A stretch of 35,168 bases of DNA from an uncultured Hyphomicrobiales bacterium (GTDB lineage: Bacteria > Pseudomonadota > Alphaproteobacteria > Rhizobiales > Beijerinckiaceae): the NCBI GenBank assembly GCA_903931945.1, contig CAIZEI010000084.1, positions 1 through 35,168 of the forward strand. Reading direction: 5' to 3'. Position 1 is the first letter of the stretch. Each line of letters starts with the position of its first letter. Shown one piece after another: positions 15,899-24,956 of this stretch. The notes beneath the pieces were generated by a model. It saw only the letters and a program-made list of their open reading frames with translations, was not told the origin of the DNA and did not search any database. The position numbers and the translations under genes were made by a program.

Positions 15899-17131
15899 CT
15901 AAAGCGAAAACGCTGCGCCAAACGGAAGATAACCCACGCCGTCGCCCTCAGCGACCGGGTTCTCGCCCGGATGGATGACGGCGAGACCATCGGCGGCAAT
16001 CAAGGGCTGCAAACGGGCCGAGCCTCCACGTCCCAATCTTTCGATGACGGGCAAACCATCCTCGCTGCGGTGCTGAACGCGGGCTGGCAAGAATTCGACC
16101 CGACCAGGCGCGCGCATTTGCGCAAAACCCGCGCGCGCGGGCAAAGGCGCAAAGTTCGGAACAGGCAGGCCCAGCGCCTTCTCGATCATGGGCCGCACAA
16201 ACAGCAGCGCCGCGACAAATGCCGCGAAGGGGTTGCCGGGCAGGATGGCGACGCTGGCCCCGCCGATCCGTCCATAAGTAAAAGGCTTTCCTGGCCTGAT
16301 CGCGACGCGCGCCACATCAATGGCGCCGCCCGCGGCGGACAGTGCGGCGGCAAGAAAGTCTTCATCCCCCACAGACGCGCCGCCGGTGGTGACGATCAGA
16401 TCAAACGTTTCGCCCGCCGTCGCAAAAAAGTTGGCGATGTCTGCCCGGCGATCCGGCAATATGCCAAAATCCACAAGCTCAAGCGCGGGTCGCTCCAGTG
16501 CGGCGGCCAGCATCGGTCGGTTGCAATCGTAAATCTGCCCGGGCGAGAGACCCAGGCCGGGCGCAACCAGCTCATCGCCGGTCGAGACAAGCGCAACACG
16601 CAGCTGGCGCAGCACGGGCACATGCGAGAGGCCCGCCGCCGCCGCCAGGCCGACGTGGCGCCCATCGATCGCCCTGCCGCCAGGGATCAGCAGCGCGCCA
16701 CTGGCGACATCCTCCCCGGTGTGACGAATATTGCCCCCAGGGGGCACAAGCTGGTTCAACCGGATTTTATCACCCAGAACAGTCACATTTTCCTGCATGG
16801 CGACCGCGGCGGCGCCAGAGGGCACTGGCGCGCCGGTAAAAATGCGGACGGCCTGACCCGGTTGTAATCGGACATCTGCCACCGCGCCCGCTGCAATGCG
16901 CGCCACGATTGTATATTCGGGCGCTTCGCCCGCAAACGCGTAGCCATCCATCGCTGAATGGTCGAAAACGGGCAAAGCGCAAGGACTGACAAGATCGCGC
17001 GCCAGAATGCGTCCGCGCGCCCGCGCAAGAGGGAGATACTCCACCACGCTGACCGCGCGCCCGCCCGCAATGACGGCGGCGCGGGCCTCCTCGATTGTCA
17101 GCAAAAGGCGAGGCGAATTGGTCAACGACAT
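15899..17131 (-). CDS. moeA: Molybdopterin molybdenumtransferase MoeA
   Basis: MoeA (410 aa) inserts molybdate into adenylylated molybdopterin in the last general step of molybdenum cofactor synthesis. Motifs are ARGRILARDLVSP, FDHSAMDGYAF, GAPVPSGAAAVAMQE, STGDELV, TTGGASVGDEDF, RPGKPFTYG and LPGNPFAAFVA. These cover the MoeA N-terminal, MogA-like and C-terminal domains. Nitrate reductase NasA 4.6 kb away is an obvious customer. It follows an SDR gene after 31 bases in the same direction, so these may share a transcript even though their functions look unrelated. Confidence 0.96.
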   Translation of the reverse strand: MSLTNSPRLLLTIEEARAAVIAGGRAVSVVEYLPLARARGRILARDLVSPCALPVFDHSAMDGYAFAGEAPEYTIVARIAAGAVADVRLQPGQAVRIFTGAPVPSGAAAVAMQENVTVLGDKIRLNQLVPPGGNIRHTGEDVASGALLIPGGRAIDGRHVGLAAAAGLSHVPVLRQLRVALVSTGDELVAPGLGLSPGQIYDCNRPMLAAALERPALELVDFGILPDRRADIANFFATAGETFDLIVTTGGASVGDEDFLAAALSAAGGAIDVARVAIRPGKPFTYGRIGGASVAILPGNPFAAFVAALLFVRPMIEKALGLPVPNFAPLPARAGFAQMRAPGRVEFLPARVQHRSEDGLPVIERLGRGGSARLQPLIAADGLAVIHPGENPVAEGDGVGYLPFGAAFSL

Positions 17132-17162
17132 CTCTTATTCTGGCGCGAAGGGGCCGGAATAG

Positions 17163-17891
17163 CTATCCCCGGCCCAGAAATGGCTGCCCCACGGGAAAAG
17201 CCAGCGCTTCCATCAGGCAGGTTTCATCCGGCAAGGCAGCCATCAGCGTCGCAATGGCCGCGATATCAGCCGGGCGCATTGAATCGCTGGGCCCATGGCG
17301 ATCCATGCCGGGCACAAGCTCGGTGACTGTCGAGCCAGGATGCAGGATCGACACAGTAACGCCATGCTCGCGCGCATCCAGAGCCAGCGAGCGCGTCATG
17401 CCCTCCAGCGCAAATTTGCTTGACGTGTAGCCGATGGCGTTCGGGCGTGGGGATTTCGCCGAAATGCTGCCAATGTTGATAATGCGGCCGCACTTTTGCG
17501 AAAACATGCGGCGGCAGGCGGCGCGGCAGCACAGAAATGTCGAGGTCAGATTGGTGTCGATGATATCGCGCCAGCGTTCCAGCGACAGGTCGACAGTTGG
17601 AGTGTGGTCGGCAATGCCGGCCGAGTTCACCAGCAGGTCGAGCTGGCCAAATTTGGCATCGGCAAAGGCGAACAGGGCTTCGATATCCGCCTCGCTGCGT
17701 GCGTCTGTGGCGCGCGCGATAGCGGTTCCCCCGGATGCCGCGATCTTTGCAGCGAGGTCTTCCAGCCGGTCGGCGCGGCGCGCCGCCAGAATGACATGCA
17801 CGCCCTCTCGCGCGAAATCTTCGGCGATGGCGGCGCCAATGCCGGAACTCGCGCCGGTCACGATCGCGGTCTTGCCTTTCAGGCGGGACAT
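17163..17891 (-). CDS. SDR family oxidoreductase
   Basis: This is a classical short-chain dehydrogenase/reductase of 242 aa. The NAD(P) site TGASSGIG is at about 12-19, NSAG is near 87, and the catalytic Ser and YTSSK are near 140-160. The residue after the second strand (AARRADR) favours NADP. Best resemblance by eye is to YdfG/serine-3-dehydrogenase-like SDRs, but the substrate cannot be read from sequence. It lies 6 bases downstream of an alpha/beta hydrolase on the same strand, so the two probably act in the same process. Confidence 0.9.
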   Translation of the reverse strand: MSRLKGKTAIVTGASSGIGAAIAEDFAREGVHVILAARRADRLEDLAAKIAASGGTAIARATDARSEADIEALFAFADAKFGQLDLLVNSAGIADHTPTVDLSLERWRDIIDTNLTSTFLCCRAACRRMFSQKCGRIINIGSISAKSPRPNAIGYTSSKFALEGMTRSLALDAREHGVTVSILHPGSTVTELVPGMDRHGPSDSMRPADIAAIATLMAALPDETCLMEALAFPVGQPFLGRG

Positions 17892-17897
17892 GAACGC

Positions 17898-18788
17898 TCA
17901 GCTTTCATTGATGAACCCCTCAACCAGCGTCGCCACCGCGCCTGGTTCATCATGGTGCATGTTGTGGCTGGTATTGGGGATTTTTGCGAATTGCAAATCG
18001 CGAATCATCGCCATGCGGCCTTCCCATCCTCCAGGCTCATTGGCGTAGCGCGAAGGCCGGTCCGAAGAGAGCCACAACGTTGGCGCCGTAATGGCGCGCA
18101 ACACCGAAACGACGTCTTCGCGGCGATTGTTGAAAGCAAACGGCATCCGGTGCTTCGGGTCAAACGCCACCATGACTTCGCCCGTGTCCATTTTCCGCGA
18201 GGTGTGAGCGGCCAGAAACAGCGCTTTCTCGATGGAGAGCCGGGGATGCGCCTGCTTCAGCCGCGCCGCCAGCGCCGCGACATCGGCGTAGGCGCGCGAG
18301 GGCTCCGGCCCCTCGCGCTGGGCCATGAGCCATTTGCCAAGACGGGCCGGCGTTTCTGCGGAATCCGGCGCAGGCAGGCCAAATCCGTCGAGCGAAACGA
18401 GTTTTTTCACCCTTTCGGGTCGCACGCCAGCGTAATAATTTGCGACATTGCCGCCGAGCGAATGGGCGACGAGGATGGCTTTTTCTTCCGGGCTGATCTG
18501 GCCCAGCAGAAAATCAAGATCGGCGAGATAATCGAAAAACCAGTAGCCGCCCGCCGCCCAGCCGCTGTGCCCGTGGCCGCGCCAATCGGGGGCAATGAAA
18601 TGATAGGCGCCCTTGAATTCATCGACCATGAATTGAAAGGTCGCCGATGCGTCAAGCGACCCGTGCAGCAAAAACACTTTTGGCGCACCCGGTTCGCCCC
18701 ATTCGCGAATGCAACACGTCAATCCGCGCACCTCGGTCAAACGGGTGCGCGAAATCAGGCGGGGGGCATAGGCGAGCGGCTGTGTCAT
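17898..18788 (-). CDS. Alpha/beta fold hydrolase
   Basis: This single-domain alpha/beta hydrolase has 296 aa. It has the oxyanion-hole segment LLHGSLDAS, the strand PDWRGHGHSG, the nucleophile elbow AHSLGG and a C-terminal histidine in NTSHNMHHDEP. The substrate is unknown; esterases, lactonases and haloperoxidase-like enzymes share these motifs. I chose the ATG at 18788, since the longer frame starts only with a GTG at 18830 and adds no conserved sequence. It is the first gene of a minus-strand row with the SDR, moeA and LolA-like genes. Confidence 0.88.
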   Translation of the reverse strand: MTQPLAYAPRLISRTRLTEVRGLTCCIREWGEPGAPKVFLLHGSLDASATFQFMVDEFKGAYHFIAPDWRGHGHSGWAAGGYWFFDYLADLDFLLGQISPEEKAILVAHSLGGNVANYYAGVRPERVKKLVSLDGFGLPAPDSAETPARLGKWLMAQREGPEPSRAYADVAALAARLKQAHPRLSIEKALFLAAHTSRKMDTGEVMVAFDPKHRMPFAFNNRREDVVSVLRAITAPTLWLSSDRPSRYANEPGGWEGRMAMIRDLQFAKIPNTSHNMHHDEPGAVATLVEGFINES

Positions 18789-19139
18789 CAGGGCGGCGTC
18801 TCTTGCAGGAGCTTCGCGCGGACTATGCACGCGGCGAGCGGTCGAGGCAACGCGGCTTGCTTCGCCGCGGGGCCGCCCCGGTCGGTGGGGCCCTGCGCTG
18901 TTGGATCCCCGGCGCCAACGCGACCGGGCCGATACTGTGGCTTCGGATCGTTTCGGAATGCGTCAGAGCTGTGGTATCGCCGGGCGCGGCGGGTCGAAAA
19001 TTTCGCTGGTTCAGCTATTTCAGCATGATGTAAGAGACTGCCATTCGCTCCAATTTCATACAATTGATTTTCCTTTCAGCCCCGGCGGTTCATTCATAGT
19101 CTGCAGCGACGTTCCGGTTCTATTTTTCAGGAGTCCACG
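18789..19139. other. Divergent intergenic region, no gene seen
   Basis: These 351 bases separate the minus-strand hydrolase from the plus-strand DUF3307 gene. A minus-strand open frame of 91 codons spans part of it, but it overlaps the hydrolase start and shows no motif. The half near 19139 is AT-richer (about 19040-19080) and probably holds the DUF3307 promoter, though no clear boxes can be assigned. A ribosome-binding site CAGGAG precedes the DUF3307 ATG. Confidence 0.5.
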
Positions 19140-19538
19140 ATGCCGTTCTATCTCCCGACCTATTATCTGGTCTGGGCCTCGCTGCTGTTCCTCGGCAAGC
19201 ATTTTGTCGCCGATTTTGTGTTGCAAACCCGGTGGATTGTCGAGGGAAAGGAAAACCGCGAGGGCTGGCTTGCGCCGCTGACGGTTCATGCGGGCATACA
19301 TGCTCTGGCCACATTGCTGATCTTTCTCGCGCTGGCGCCGGATATTGCATGGATGGCGCTGGTGGATTTCGCTATTCATTTCTGCGTCGATCGCTGGAAA
19401 GCAATCGTGGCGCGCCGGCTCGACACGACGCCGCAAAGGAAGTCGTTCTGGCTGCTCTTCGGCATTGACCAGACCCTTCATCATTTGACCGATCTTGGCT
19501 TCGTTCTGGCGATTGCCGTCGCGCGCGCCGCAGGATGA
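19140..19538 (+). CDS. DUF3307 integral membrane protein
   Basis: This small inner-membrane protein has 132 aa and about four hydrophobic segments. DUF3307 features include HFVADFVLQTRWI near 22-34, then two further histidines in HAGIHALAT and one in DFAIHFCVDRWK, and FGIDQTLHHLTDL near the end. The conserved His/Asp residues inside membrane segments suggest metal or lipid-headgroup chemistry, but no function is established for the family as far as I know. It has a good ribosome-binding site (AGGAG, 6 bases from the ATG). It has no obvious operon partner. Confidence 0.85.
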   Translation: MPFYLPTYYLVWASLLFLGKHFVADFVLQTRWIVEGKENREGWLAPLTVHAGIHALATLLIFLALAPDIAWMALVDFAIHFCVDRWKAIVARRLDTTPQRKSFWLLFGIDQTLHHLTDLGFVLAIAVARAAG

Positions 19539-19692
19539 GACGGACCCTTGTCCGGTGTATCCTTGCGGGGTAAATTGCGTCATCATCGCCTGAACATGAT
19601 TTGGCGTATTGTCCTTGCGCGTTCGGGGTCACGCTTGCCTGGCCGCGCGTCTGACACCGACCGCTCAAACAGAATGGCCATGGGAGGGCAGA

Positions 19693-20712
19693 ATGAAATC
19701 GCTACTGACTGGCGCCTTTATCGCCACATGCGCCGCCGGCGCATCCCTCGCCCAGACCCCGGATGGTTATTTCAAAGGCAAGATCGTTACGATCAATATT
19801 GCAGGCACATCGGGAGGCGGCATCGATATCGGCGCGCGCATCCTGTCGCGGTTTCTTGGCAAATATCTGCCTGGCAATCCGCAGGTTGTCGCGCAAAACA
19901 TGCCGGGCGCGGGCGGCGTGCGCGTACTCGAATACCTCGTATCGCAATCGCCGAAAGACGGCACAATCCTCGGCGCCTTTGCGTCCGGCCCGCTGCTGGA
20001 CCCGGTGATCGGGCCGCGCAAACCGCCCTATGGCATAGACAGTTTTACCGCCGTTGGCGCGCTGGAACGGGATGGCGCGTTCTGCACCACCTGGTACACC
20101 AATCCCGTCAAAACCTTGCAACAGGCCAAAGAGCATGTCGTGACGGTGGCCGGGACCGGCGCGGGGTCTGGCACAGATACGGACCCCGTCGTCCTGAATG
20201 AGGTGCTCGGCACCAAATTCAAGGTGATCACCGGGTATCTGGGGACGCAGGAAACCGCGCTGGCGCTCGAGCGCGGCGAGGTCGATGGCCGCTGCGGTTT
20301 CGGATTCGCCAGCATCAAGGCGTCGAAGCCCGACTGGCTGAAAGAGAAAAAGCTCAATTTTCTGGTTCAGGAGGGGCTCGAGAAACATCCGCTGGCGCCC
20401 GATGTGCCGTGGGCCAACGAGCTTGCGGATACGCCCGAGAAAAAAGCCATGCTGACCCTGATGTCGTCGCCGCTTGCATTGAGCCGACCCTATCTTGCGC
20501 CGCCCGGCCTGCCAGCGGCGCGCGCCGCTGAGATCCGCGACGGGTTCGCCAGAGCCATGGCCGATCCTCAATTGATCGAGGAGTTCAGGACCGCCAGCGG
20601 CGGCGATGCGCCTGAACCCACAGATGGCTTGGCGATGCAGAAGATACTCGTTGGAATGCAGGCGACGCCGGTATCCGTGCGCGACAGGCTGCGGACCTTG
20701 CTGAACCCGTGA
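19693..20712 (+). CDS. TctC/Bug-type solute-binding protein
   Basis: This 339-aa protein belongs to the tripartite tricarboxylate transporter receptor family (TctC, Bug proteins). A signal peptide ends around residue 20 (AGASLAQ). Family landmarks are the GTSGGGIDIGARIL loop, NMPGAGGVRVLEYL and the strand region GTGAGSGTDTDPVV. Members bind small carboxylates in the periplasm. The start at 19693 has the site GGGAGGGCAGA. No TctA/TctB membrane genes are nearby, so it is an orphan receptor here. It ends 14 bases from the end of the convergent fumarylacetoacetase gene. Confidence 0.85.
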   Translation: MKSLLTGAFIATCAAGASLAQTPDGYFKGKIVTINIAGTSGGGIDIGARILSRFLGKYLPGNPQVVAQNMPGAGGVRVLEYLVSQSPKDGTILGAFASGPLLDPVIGPRKPPYGIDSFTAVGALERDGAFCTTWYTNPVKTLQQAKEHVVTVAGTGAGSGTDTDPVVLNEVLGTKFKVITGYLGTQETALALERGEVDGRCGFGFASIKASKPDWLKEKKLNFLVQEGLEKHPLAPDVPWANELADTPEKKAMLTLMSSPLALSRPYLAPPGLPAARAAEIRDGFARAMADPQLIEEFRTASGGDAPEPTDGLAMQKILVGMQATPVSVRDRLRTLLNP

Positions 20713-20726
20713 ACACGGTCGTCAAG

Positions 20727-22007
20727 TCAGACCGGAATCGGCAAGGCGGGCAGGATCGTTCCTTCGGCCTCGCCAAAGCCGATCCGATATCCCGGCCCCT
20801 GCGCAAACCCACGAATCGCCAGATTGTCGCCATCCTGCAAAAAGGTCCGCGTCTCGCCGCCTGGCAGGTCAATCGGCTGGGAGCCGCCCCACGAGAGTTC
20901 GAGCAGGCTGCCCAGCTGATCGCGGGTGTCGCCGCTGATGGTGCCTGAACCCAGGATATCGCCAACGCTCATCGCGCAACCCGTGCAGGCGTGGTGCATC
21001 AATTGCTGGATGCTGGACCAGTACATGAAGCTGAAGTTTGTCTGGCTGATCCGCGCATGATCGTGCATCCCCGCCGTTTTCAGAAGGAGATCGAGCGTCA
21101 CGTTGTAATTGCGTCCTGGCCCCTGCCGCAGATAGGGAAACGGCGGCGGTTCCTGCACAGGACCTTCGACGCGAAAAGGCTCCAGCGCCTCGGCAGTCAC
21201 GATCCAGGGGGAGATTGTCGTCGCAAATGCCTTCGCCAGAAACGGGCCGAGCGGCTGATATTCCCACGCCTGAATATCGCGCGCGCTCCAGTCGTTGAGC
21301 AGGGTGAAGCCAAAAATCATCTGTTCGGCCTGGGCTTCGCTCAACATTTCGCCCATCGCCGAACCCCCGCCCAGCACAACGCCCATTTCCAGTTCGCAAT
21401 CGAGGTTTGCGCTGGGGCCGAATGAGGGATGTTCGGCGTTGCGCGGTTTGCGCTGGCCGAGCGGACGCCGCACCGGCGTTCCGCTGACAACGATCGTGCT
21501 GGCGCGGCTGTTGTACCCGATGGGCATGGTCAGCCAGTTCGGGGCCAGCGCCGAGGCGTCTCCGCGGATGATCTTGCCGGCGTTCGTGGCGTGCTGTCTG
21601 GACGAGAAGAAATCCGAAAAAGCGGAAACCTTGAGCGGCAGATGCAGCCTGGCGCTGGCGCGCGGAACAAGCGTCTTCGCCCTTGCCGCGGCATCGTCGC
21701 GCAGGTCCGGCGTCCGCGCATCGAGCAAATGGCTGATCTGCGCGCGCGTCGCTTTCCACACGGGAGGCCCCAGCGCCATGAAATCGTTGATCGCGTCCCT
21801 CGCGAAAACATCCGGCTTTGCGCAGGCGAGCAAGCCGGCGCGATGGAGGGCCGCCAGATCGAGAATGAAATCGCCGATGGCGACGCCCACACGCGGCGTT
21901 GCATCGGTTGGCGTTGAGAACACGCCATAGGGCAGGTTCTGGATGGGAAAGTCGCTGTCGGGCGCAACAGGAATAAAGGACTTCAGGCCGGGGTCATTGG
22001 CGGACAT
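20727..22007 (-). CDS. fahA: Fumarylacetoacetase
   Basis: This 426-aa enzyme hydrolyses fumarylacetoacetate to fumarate and acetoacetate, the last step of tyrosine/homogentisate degradation. It has the N-terminal FAA domain, then the catalytic domain with DFFSSRQHATNAG, LPMGYNSRAS-like MPIGYNSRASTIVVSGTP, DLDCELEMGVVLGG-like acidic ligands, and LLNDWSARDIQAWEYQPLGP. The motif MYWSSIQQLMHHACTGC is also typical. The ATG at 22007 has GAGGAAACC upstream. Homogentisate dioxygenase and maleylacetoacetate isomerase are not in the window, so it stands alone. Confidence 0.95.
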   Translation of the reverse strand: MSANDPGLKSFIPVAPDSDFPIQNLPYGVFSTPTDATPRVGVAIGDFILDLAALHRAGLLACAKPDVFARDAINDFMALGPPVWKATRAQISHLLDARTPDLRDDAAARAKTLVPRASARLHLPLKVSAFSDFFSSRQHATNAGKIIRGDASALAPNWLTMPIGYNSRASTIVVSGTPVRRPLGQRKPRNAEHPSFGPSANLDCELEMGVVLGGGSAMGEMLSEAQAEQMIFGFTLLNDWSARDIQAWEYQPLGPFLAKAFATTISPWIVTAEALEPFRVEGPVQEPPPFPYLRQGPGRNYNVTLDLLLKTAGMHDHARISQTNFSFMYWSSIQQLMHHACTGCAMSVGDILGSGTISGDTRDQLGSLLELSWGGSQPIDLPGGETRTFLQDGDNLAIRGFAQGPGYRIGFGEAEGTILPALPIPV

Positions 22008-22118
22008 GGTTTCCTCGGAAATGAACAGGGCTGTTTTTCAGTTCCCTGCCGTCCGTTCCTAACGCATGGCGCTGTCTGGCCCAAATCGGAGCGCCGGCCT
22101 GACAGAGTCGCAGCGCTG

Positions 22119-23351
22119 TCAGGCAATCAGGTCTTTCATCGGCGCAACGCCCATCGAATCGGGAAAAACCTTGCTTCCCAATGCCGACGGGGAAAGACCG
22201 AACTGGCCCGCCAGCACACCCTTCAAAACGGCCCGCAGATCGGTTGTCGGTTTGAGGTCGCGATTCTGGTAGAGATTTGCTTCCTTGAGCCCCGGCCAGT
22301 CGGCAATGACCCTGCCGCCGCGCACGGCGCCGCCAGCCAGAAACGCCACTGTTCCCGTGCCGTGATCCGTGCCAACCGTGCCATTGATGCGCGCCGTGCG
22401 TCCGAATTCGGTGATGGCGACAATTGCAGTGTCGTTCCAGGCGGGTCCAAGCGTTTTTTCAAAAGCCTCAAAGGCCCCGTCGAGACCACCCAACAATTGC
22501 GCGAGCCGCCCGCCGCCGCCGCCTTCGTTGAAATGCGTATCCCAGCCATCGAAGGCCAGCGCAGCGATGCGCGGCCCGTCTTGTGGAGCAATCAGCTTGG
22601 CGGCGCCTTCGGCGACGCGGCGCATCAACTGGATATCGTTGCCGCCCTGCGGCTTGTCGCCCGACATTTCACGCGAGGCAATTTTCTCAATCCCCAGACC
22701 CTGCGCCAGCGATCTGGCCAAAGCCGGATCGGCGTGCTGGTAGAGATCCATCAGACGCATGGCCAGATCGTCGGAGGCTTGCGGCAAAGCGGTTGGCGCC
22801 CAGCCGACGACGGCGGCGCCGCCGCGCATGATCAATGGCGTCACAGCGCCGACGCCAAGACCGCCCTTCAGGGCGGCGCGGTCGCCTTTGGGCAATTCTG
22901 CGATCGCGCGATTGAGCCAGCCTGACGTCGTATGTCCTGGACCGGCAAAGCCGCTTTCGAGCACGTCCTGCCCGTCGAAATGCGAACGCTCCCGATAGGA
23001 GGTGGCGACGGCATGGACGATGGCCGCCTTGTTGTCGCGATACATGCGCTGGAACACCGGCATTCCGGGATTCAGCGCAAAGAAGGAATCGAGGGGAAGC
23101 GCAGGATTTGCTGCTTTCGTCGATAGCGCGATCGAGCCGTGCAGGCCGACATAATCCGGATCGCCGACGGGGCCGACGGCGGACAAGCCGTCAAGCGCGC
23201 CGCGCAAAACGATAACGACAAGTCTGGGGTCGCGGGCGCCGGCGGCGTGCGCGATTTTCGGGATGCACGCAGCGCCAAAAATCGCGCCCCCGCTCAGCAT
23301 AACAGACCGGCGAGAGCAATTTTCGCCGACGAAGACGGCTGACCGCTCCAT
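22119..23351 (-). CDS. DUF1501 domain-containing exported protein
   Basis: This DUF1501 protein of 410 aa has an N-terminal export signal with a twin-Arg-like start (CSRRSVMLSGGAIFGAA), so it is probably Tat-exported. Further features are LVVIVLRGALDGLSA near 46, GWDTHFNEGG near 270 and TEFGRTARINGTVGTDHGTGT near 315, resembling alkaline-phosphatase-superfamily folds. The function is unknown. DUF1501 genes usually follow a DUF1800 gene, as here. The ATG at 23351 has GAGGAG at ideal spacing; an ATG two codons earlier overlaps the DUF1800 stop (ATGA). Confidence 0.85.
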   Translation of the reverse strand: MERSAVFVGENCSRRSVMLSGGAIFGAACIPKIAHAAGARDPRLVVIVLRGALDGLSAVGPVGDPDYVGLHGSIALSTKAANPALPLDSFFALNPGMPVFQRMYRDNKAAIVHAVATSYRERSHFDGQDVLESGFAGPGHTTSGWLNRAIAELPKGDRAALKGGLGVGAVTPLIMRGGAAVVGWAPTALPQASDDLAMRLMDLYQHADPALARSLAQGLGIEKIASREMSGDKPQGGNDIQLMRRVAEGAAKLIAPQDGPRIAALAFDGWDTHFNEGGGGGRLAQLLGGLDGAFEAFEKTLGPAWNDTAIVAITEFGRTARINGTVGTDHGTGTVAFLAGGAVRGGRVIADWPGLKEANLYQNRDLKPTTDLRAVLKGVLAGQFGLSPSALGSKVFPDSMGVAPMKDLIA

Positions 23352-23353
23352 GT

Positions 23354-24787
23354 TCATCTCCTCTGCATTTCAGGCGACATCAGCAGCAAAGCCAGCCCCT
23401 GCTGTTTGGTTTCGGCGTGCGCCACGGCGTCTCTTGTGGTGTCCGACGCGGCGGCGCCAAGCGAATCATTCAGGAGATCGCCAGGATTTGGCGGGTCGCG
23501 CAGCCGCTGGGCCATCAGCTGGGCTACATCCAGACGCAACTTCAATCCCTCCGCCGAAGCCCAGGCGCCGGTGGTGTCGGGGAAGCCATTGGGGCCATTG
23601 GGCGCCCACAGAGGCTGACCGAGTTGATTGAGCGCCCCCAGAACGGGAGCGGGATCTTCCGGCGTCAGTCCCAACAGACGCACGCTTGCGAGCATGAATT
23701 CATAGGGCGAGCGTATTTTGGTCAAGGGCGCCGACCAGGCTTCGTCCGAAGCAAGCAACGCGAGCGTCACCGCCTTGAGATCGCCATCGCTTTTATTGAA
23801 TACGTCGATGAGGCGGTTGACCAGGGTCGGCGGCGGCTCGTCGGCGACGAAATGCGCTGCAAGCTTGGTTGCGATATGTTTGGCTGTGGCCGGGTGGCGC
23901 GCTATATCGGCCAGCGCCGCCTCGCCCTGTTCGCGCCCGCTTGCAGGATAGGTCCTTCCCATCAGAACTTGCTCGCCTGGCTCATGCCAGTTGGGATTGA
24001 AAATAAACGTCCCCGCCGGCCCCATCTGTTCCGCCCGGCCTGCATAGGTCCAGCCAGTGATAATCTTCGCCAGATTGGTCACGTCATTCTGATCGTAGCC
24101 GCCGCTGACGCCCAGCGTGTGCAACTCCAGGATTTCGCGGGCGAGGTTTTCGTTGAGACCCTTTTTCTGGTTCTGCCCGCCGCGCGAATTGGGCCCGATC
24201 GATTGCTGGTTGTCGAGGTAATGCAGCATCGTCGGGTGCTGCTCGACGGCTTTCAGCATATCGGCGAAACGCCCCATAACGTGCGGGCGGATGGCTTCAC
24301 GCTCAAACGCCCCCGCCGTTGTCCGCACGAATTCGCTCTTGTTGACGGATACCGCGAAATGATTGGCCCAGAACGCCACCAGCCGTTCACGCAGCCCGAC
24401 GGGGGCCAACGCGCTCGCCCGGATCCGCGCCAATGCTTCGGCGCGGAAGACCTGTTGCGGATAGGGCGGGGGTTTGGGGGCCGCCTTTTCCAGCGCCGGC
24501 CCGGCCTGCGCCGCCGCATCGGGTCCGCCCGCTGTCGATGGAGCGGCCGGCGGCGGAGCCGCATTGCGCTCCGCTTGTCGCTCAGCCTGAAAATCAAACA
24601 ATTTTTTGACGAGTTCGGGCGTCGCTTTCAGATCCGGCGTCGCGGCCATCGCCGGTGCTTTGTCGATCTCGCTGCGAACAAATGCACGCGGGTCAGCGGC
24701 GGCGTTGGCGAGATAGACGGAGGCGGCGCCGCGTCCGCCCAGGCCAAACCGGTTCAACGCAACAAGCATGGGGTTGGGGGCGGACAT
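23354..24787 (-). CDS. DUF1800 domain-containing protein
   Basis: This DUF1800 protein has 477 aa. Characteristic parts are LNRFGLGGRG at the N-terminus, RLVAFWANHFAVS near 150, MLHYLDNQQSIGPNSRGGQNQKKGLNENLARE (split across residues ~190-220), ELHTLGVSGGYDQNDV and FVADEPPPTLVNRL. The role is unknown; the DUF1800-DUF1501 pair is widespread in bacteria. A Pro/Ala-rich insert lies near residues 75-110. I use the ATG at 24787 with GAGGGA upstream; the frame could extend 40 codons further but without conservation. No clear signal peptide, which is odd beside an exported partner. Confidence 0.85.
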   Translation of the reverse strand: MSAPNPMLVALNRFGLGGRGAASVYLANAAADPRAFVRSEIDKAPAMAATPDLKATPELVKKLFDFQAERQAERNAAPPPAAPSTAGGPDAAAQAGPALEKAAPKPPPYPQQVFRAEALARIRASALAPVGLRERLVAFWANHFAVSVNKSEFVRTTAGAFEREAIRPHVMGRFADMLKAVEQHPTMLHYLDNQQSIGPNSRGGQNQKKGLNENLAREILELHTLGVSGGYDQNDVTNLAKIITGWTYAGRAEQMGPAGTFIFNPNWHEPGEQVLMGRTYPASGREQGEAALADIARHPATAKHIATKLAAHFVADEPPPTLVNRLIDVFNKSDGDLKAVTLALLASDEAWSAPLTKIRSPYEFMLASVRLLGLTPEDPAPVLGALNQLGQPLWAPNGPNGFPDTTGAWASAEGLKLRLDVAQLMAQRLRDPPNPGDLLNDSLGAAASDTTRDAVAHAETKQQGLALLLMSPEMQRR

Positions 24788-24956
24788 TCTGCGGTCCCTC
24801 GGGTTTTCGATCCGGGCAGTAGAGCATTCCGATTCTGACCGAATCATGAACGACCGCGCCGGGGCGCTGCAAAATATTGTCCGGAGCCGGGAATAAAACG
24901 CGCTCATGCCCGGTCTTCACATTGCGCCACCATGGCGCGGACACGAGGAGAACCGC

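Noticed and set aside
17496..19028. Plus-strand open frame of 510 codons
   Set aside because: Antisense to the SDR and the alpha/beta hydrolase, both with clear catalytic motifs.
19598..19621. Second sigma-54-like element (TTGGCG...CTTGC) upstream of the TctC-type gene
   Set aside because: The GG and GC are 14 instead of 12 bases apart, which sigma-54 does not tolerate.
23417..24838. Plus-strand open frame of 473 codons
   Set aside because: Antisense to the DUF1800 gene.
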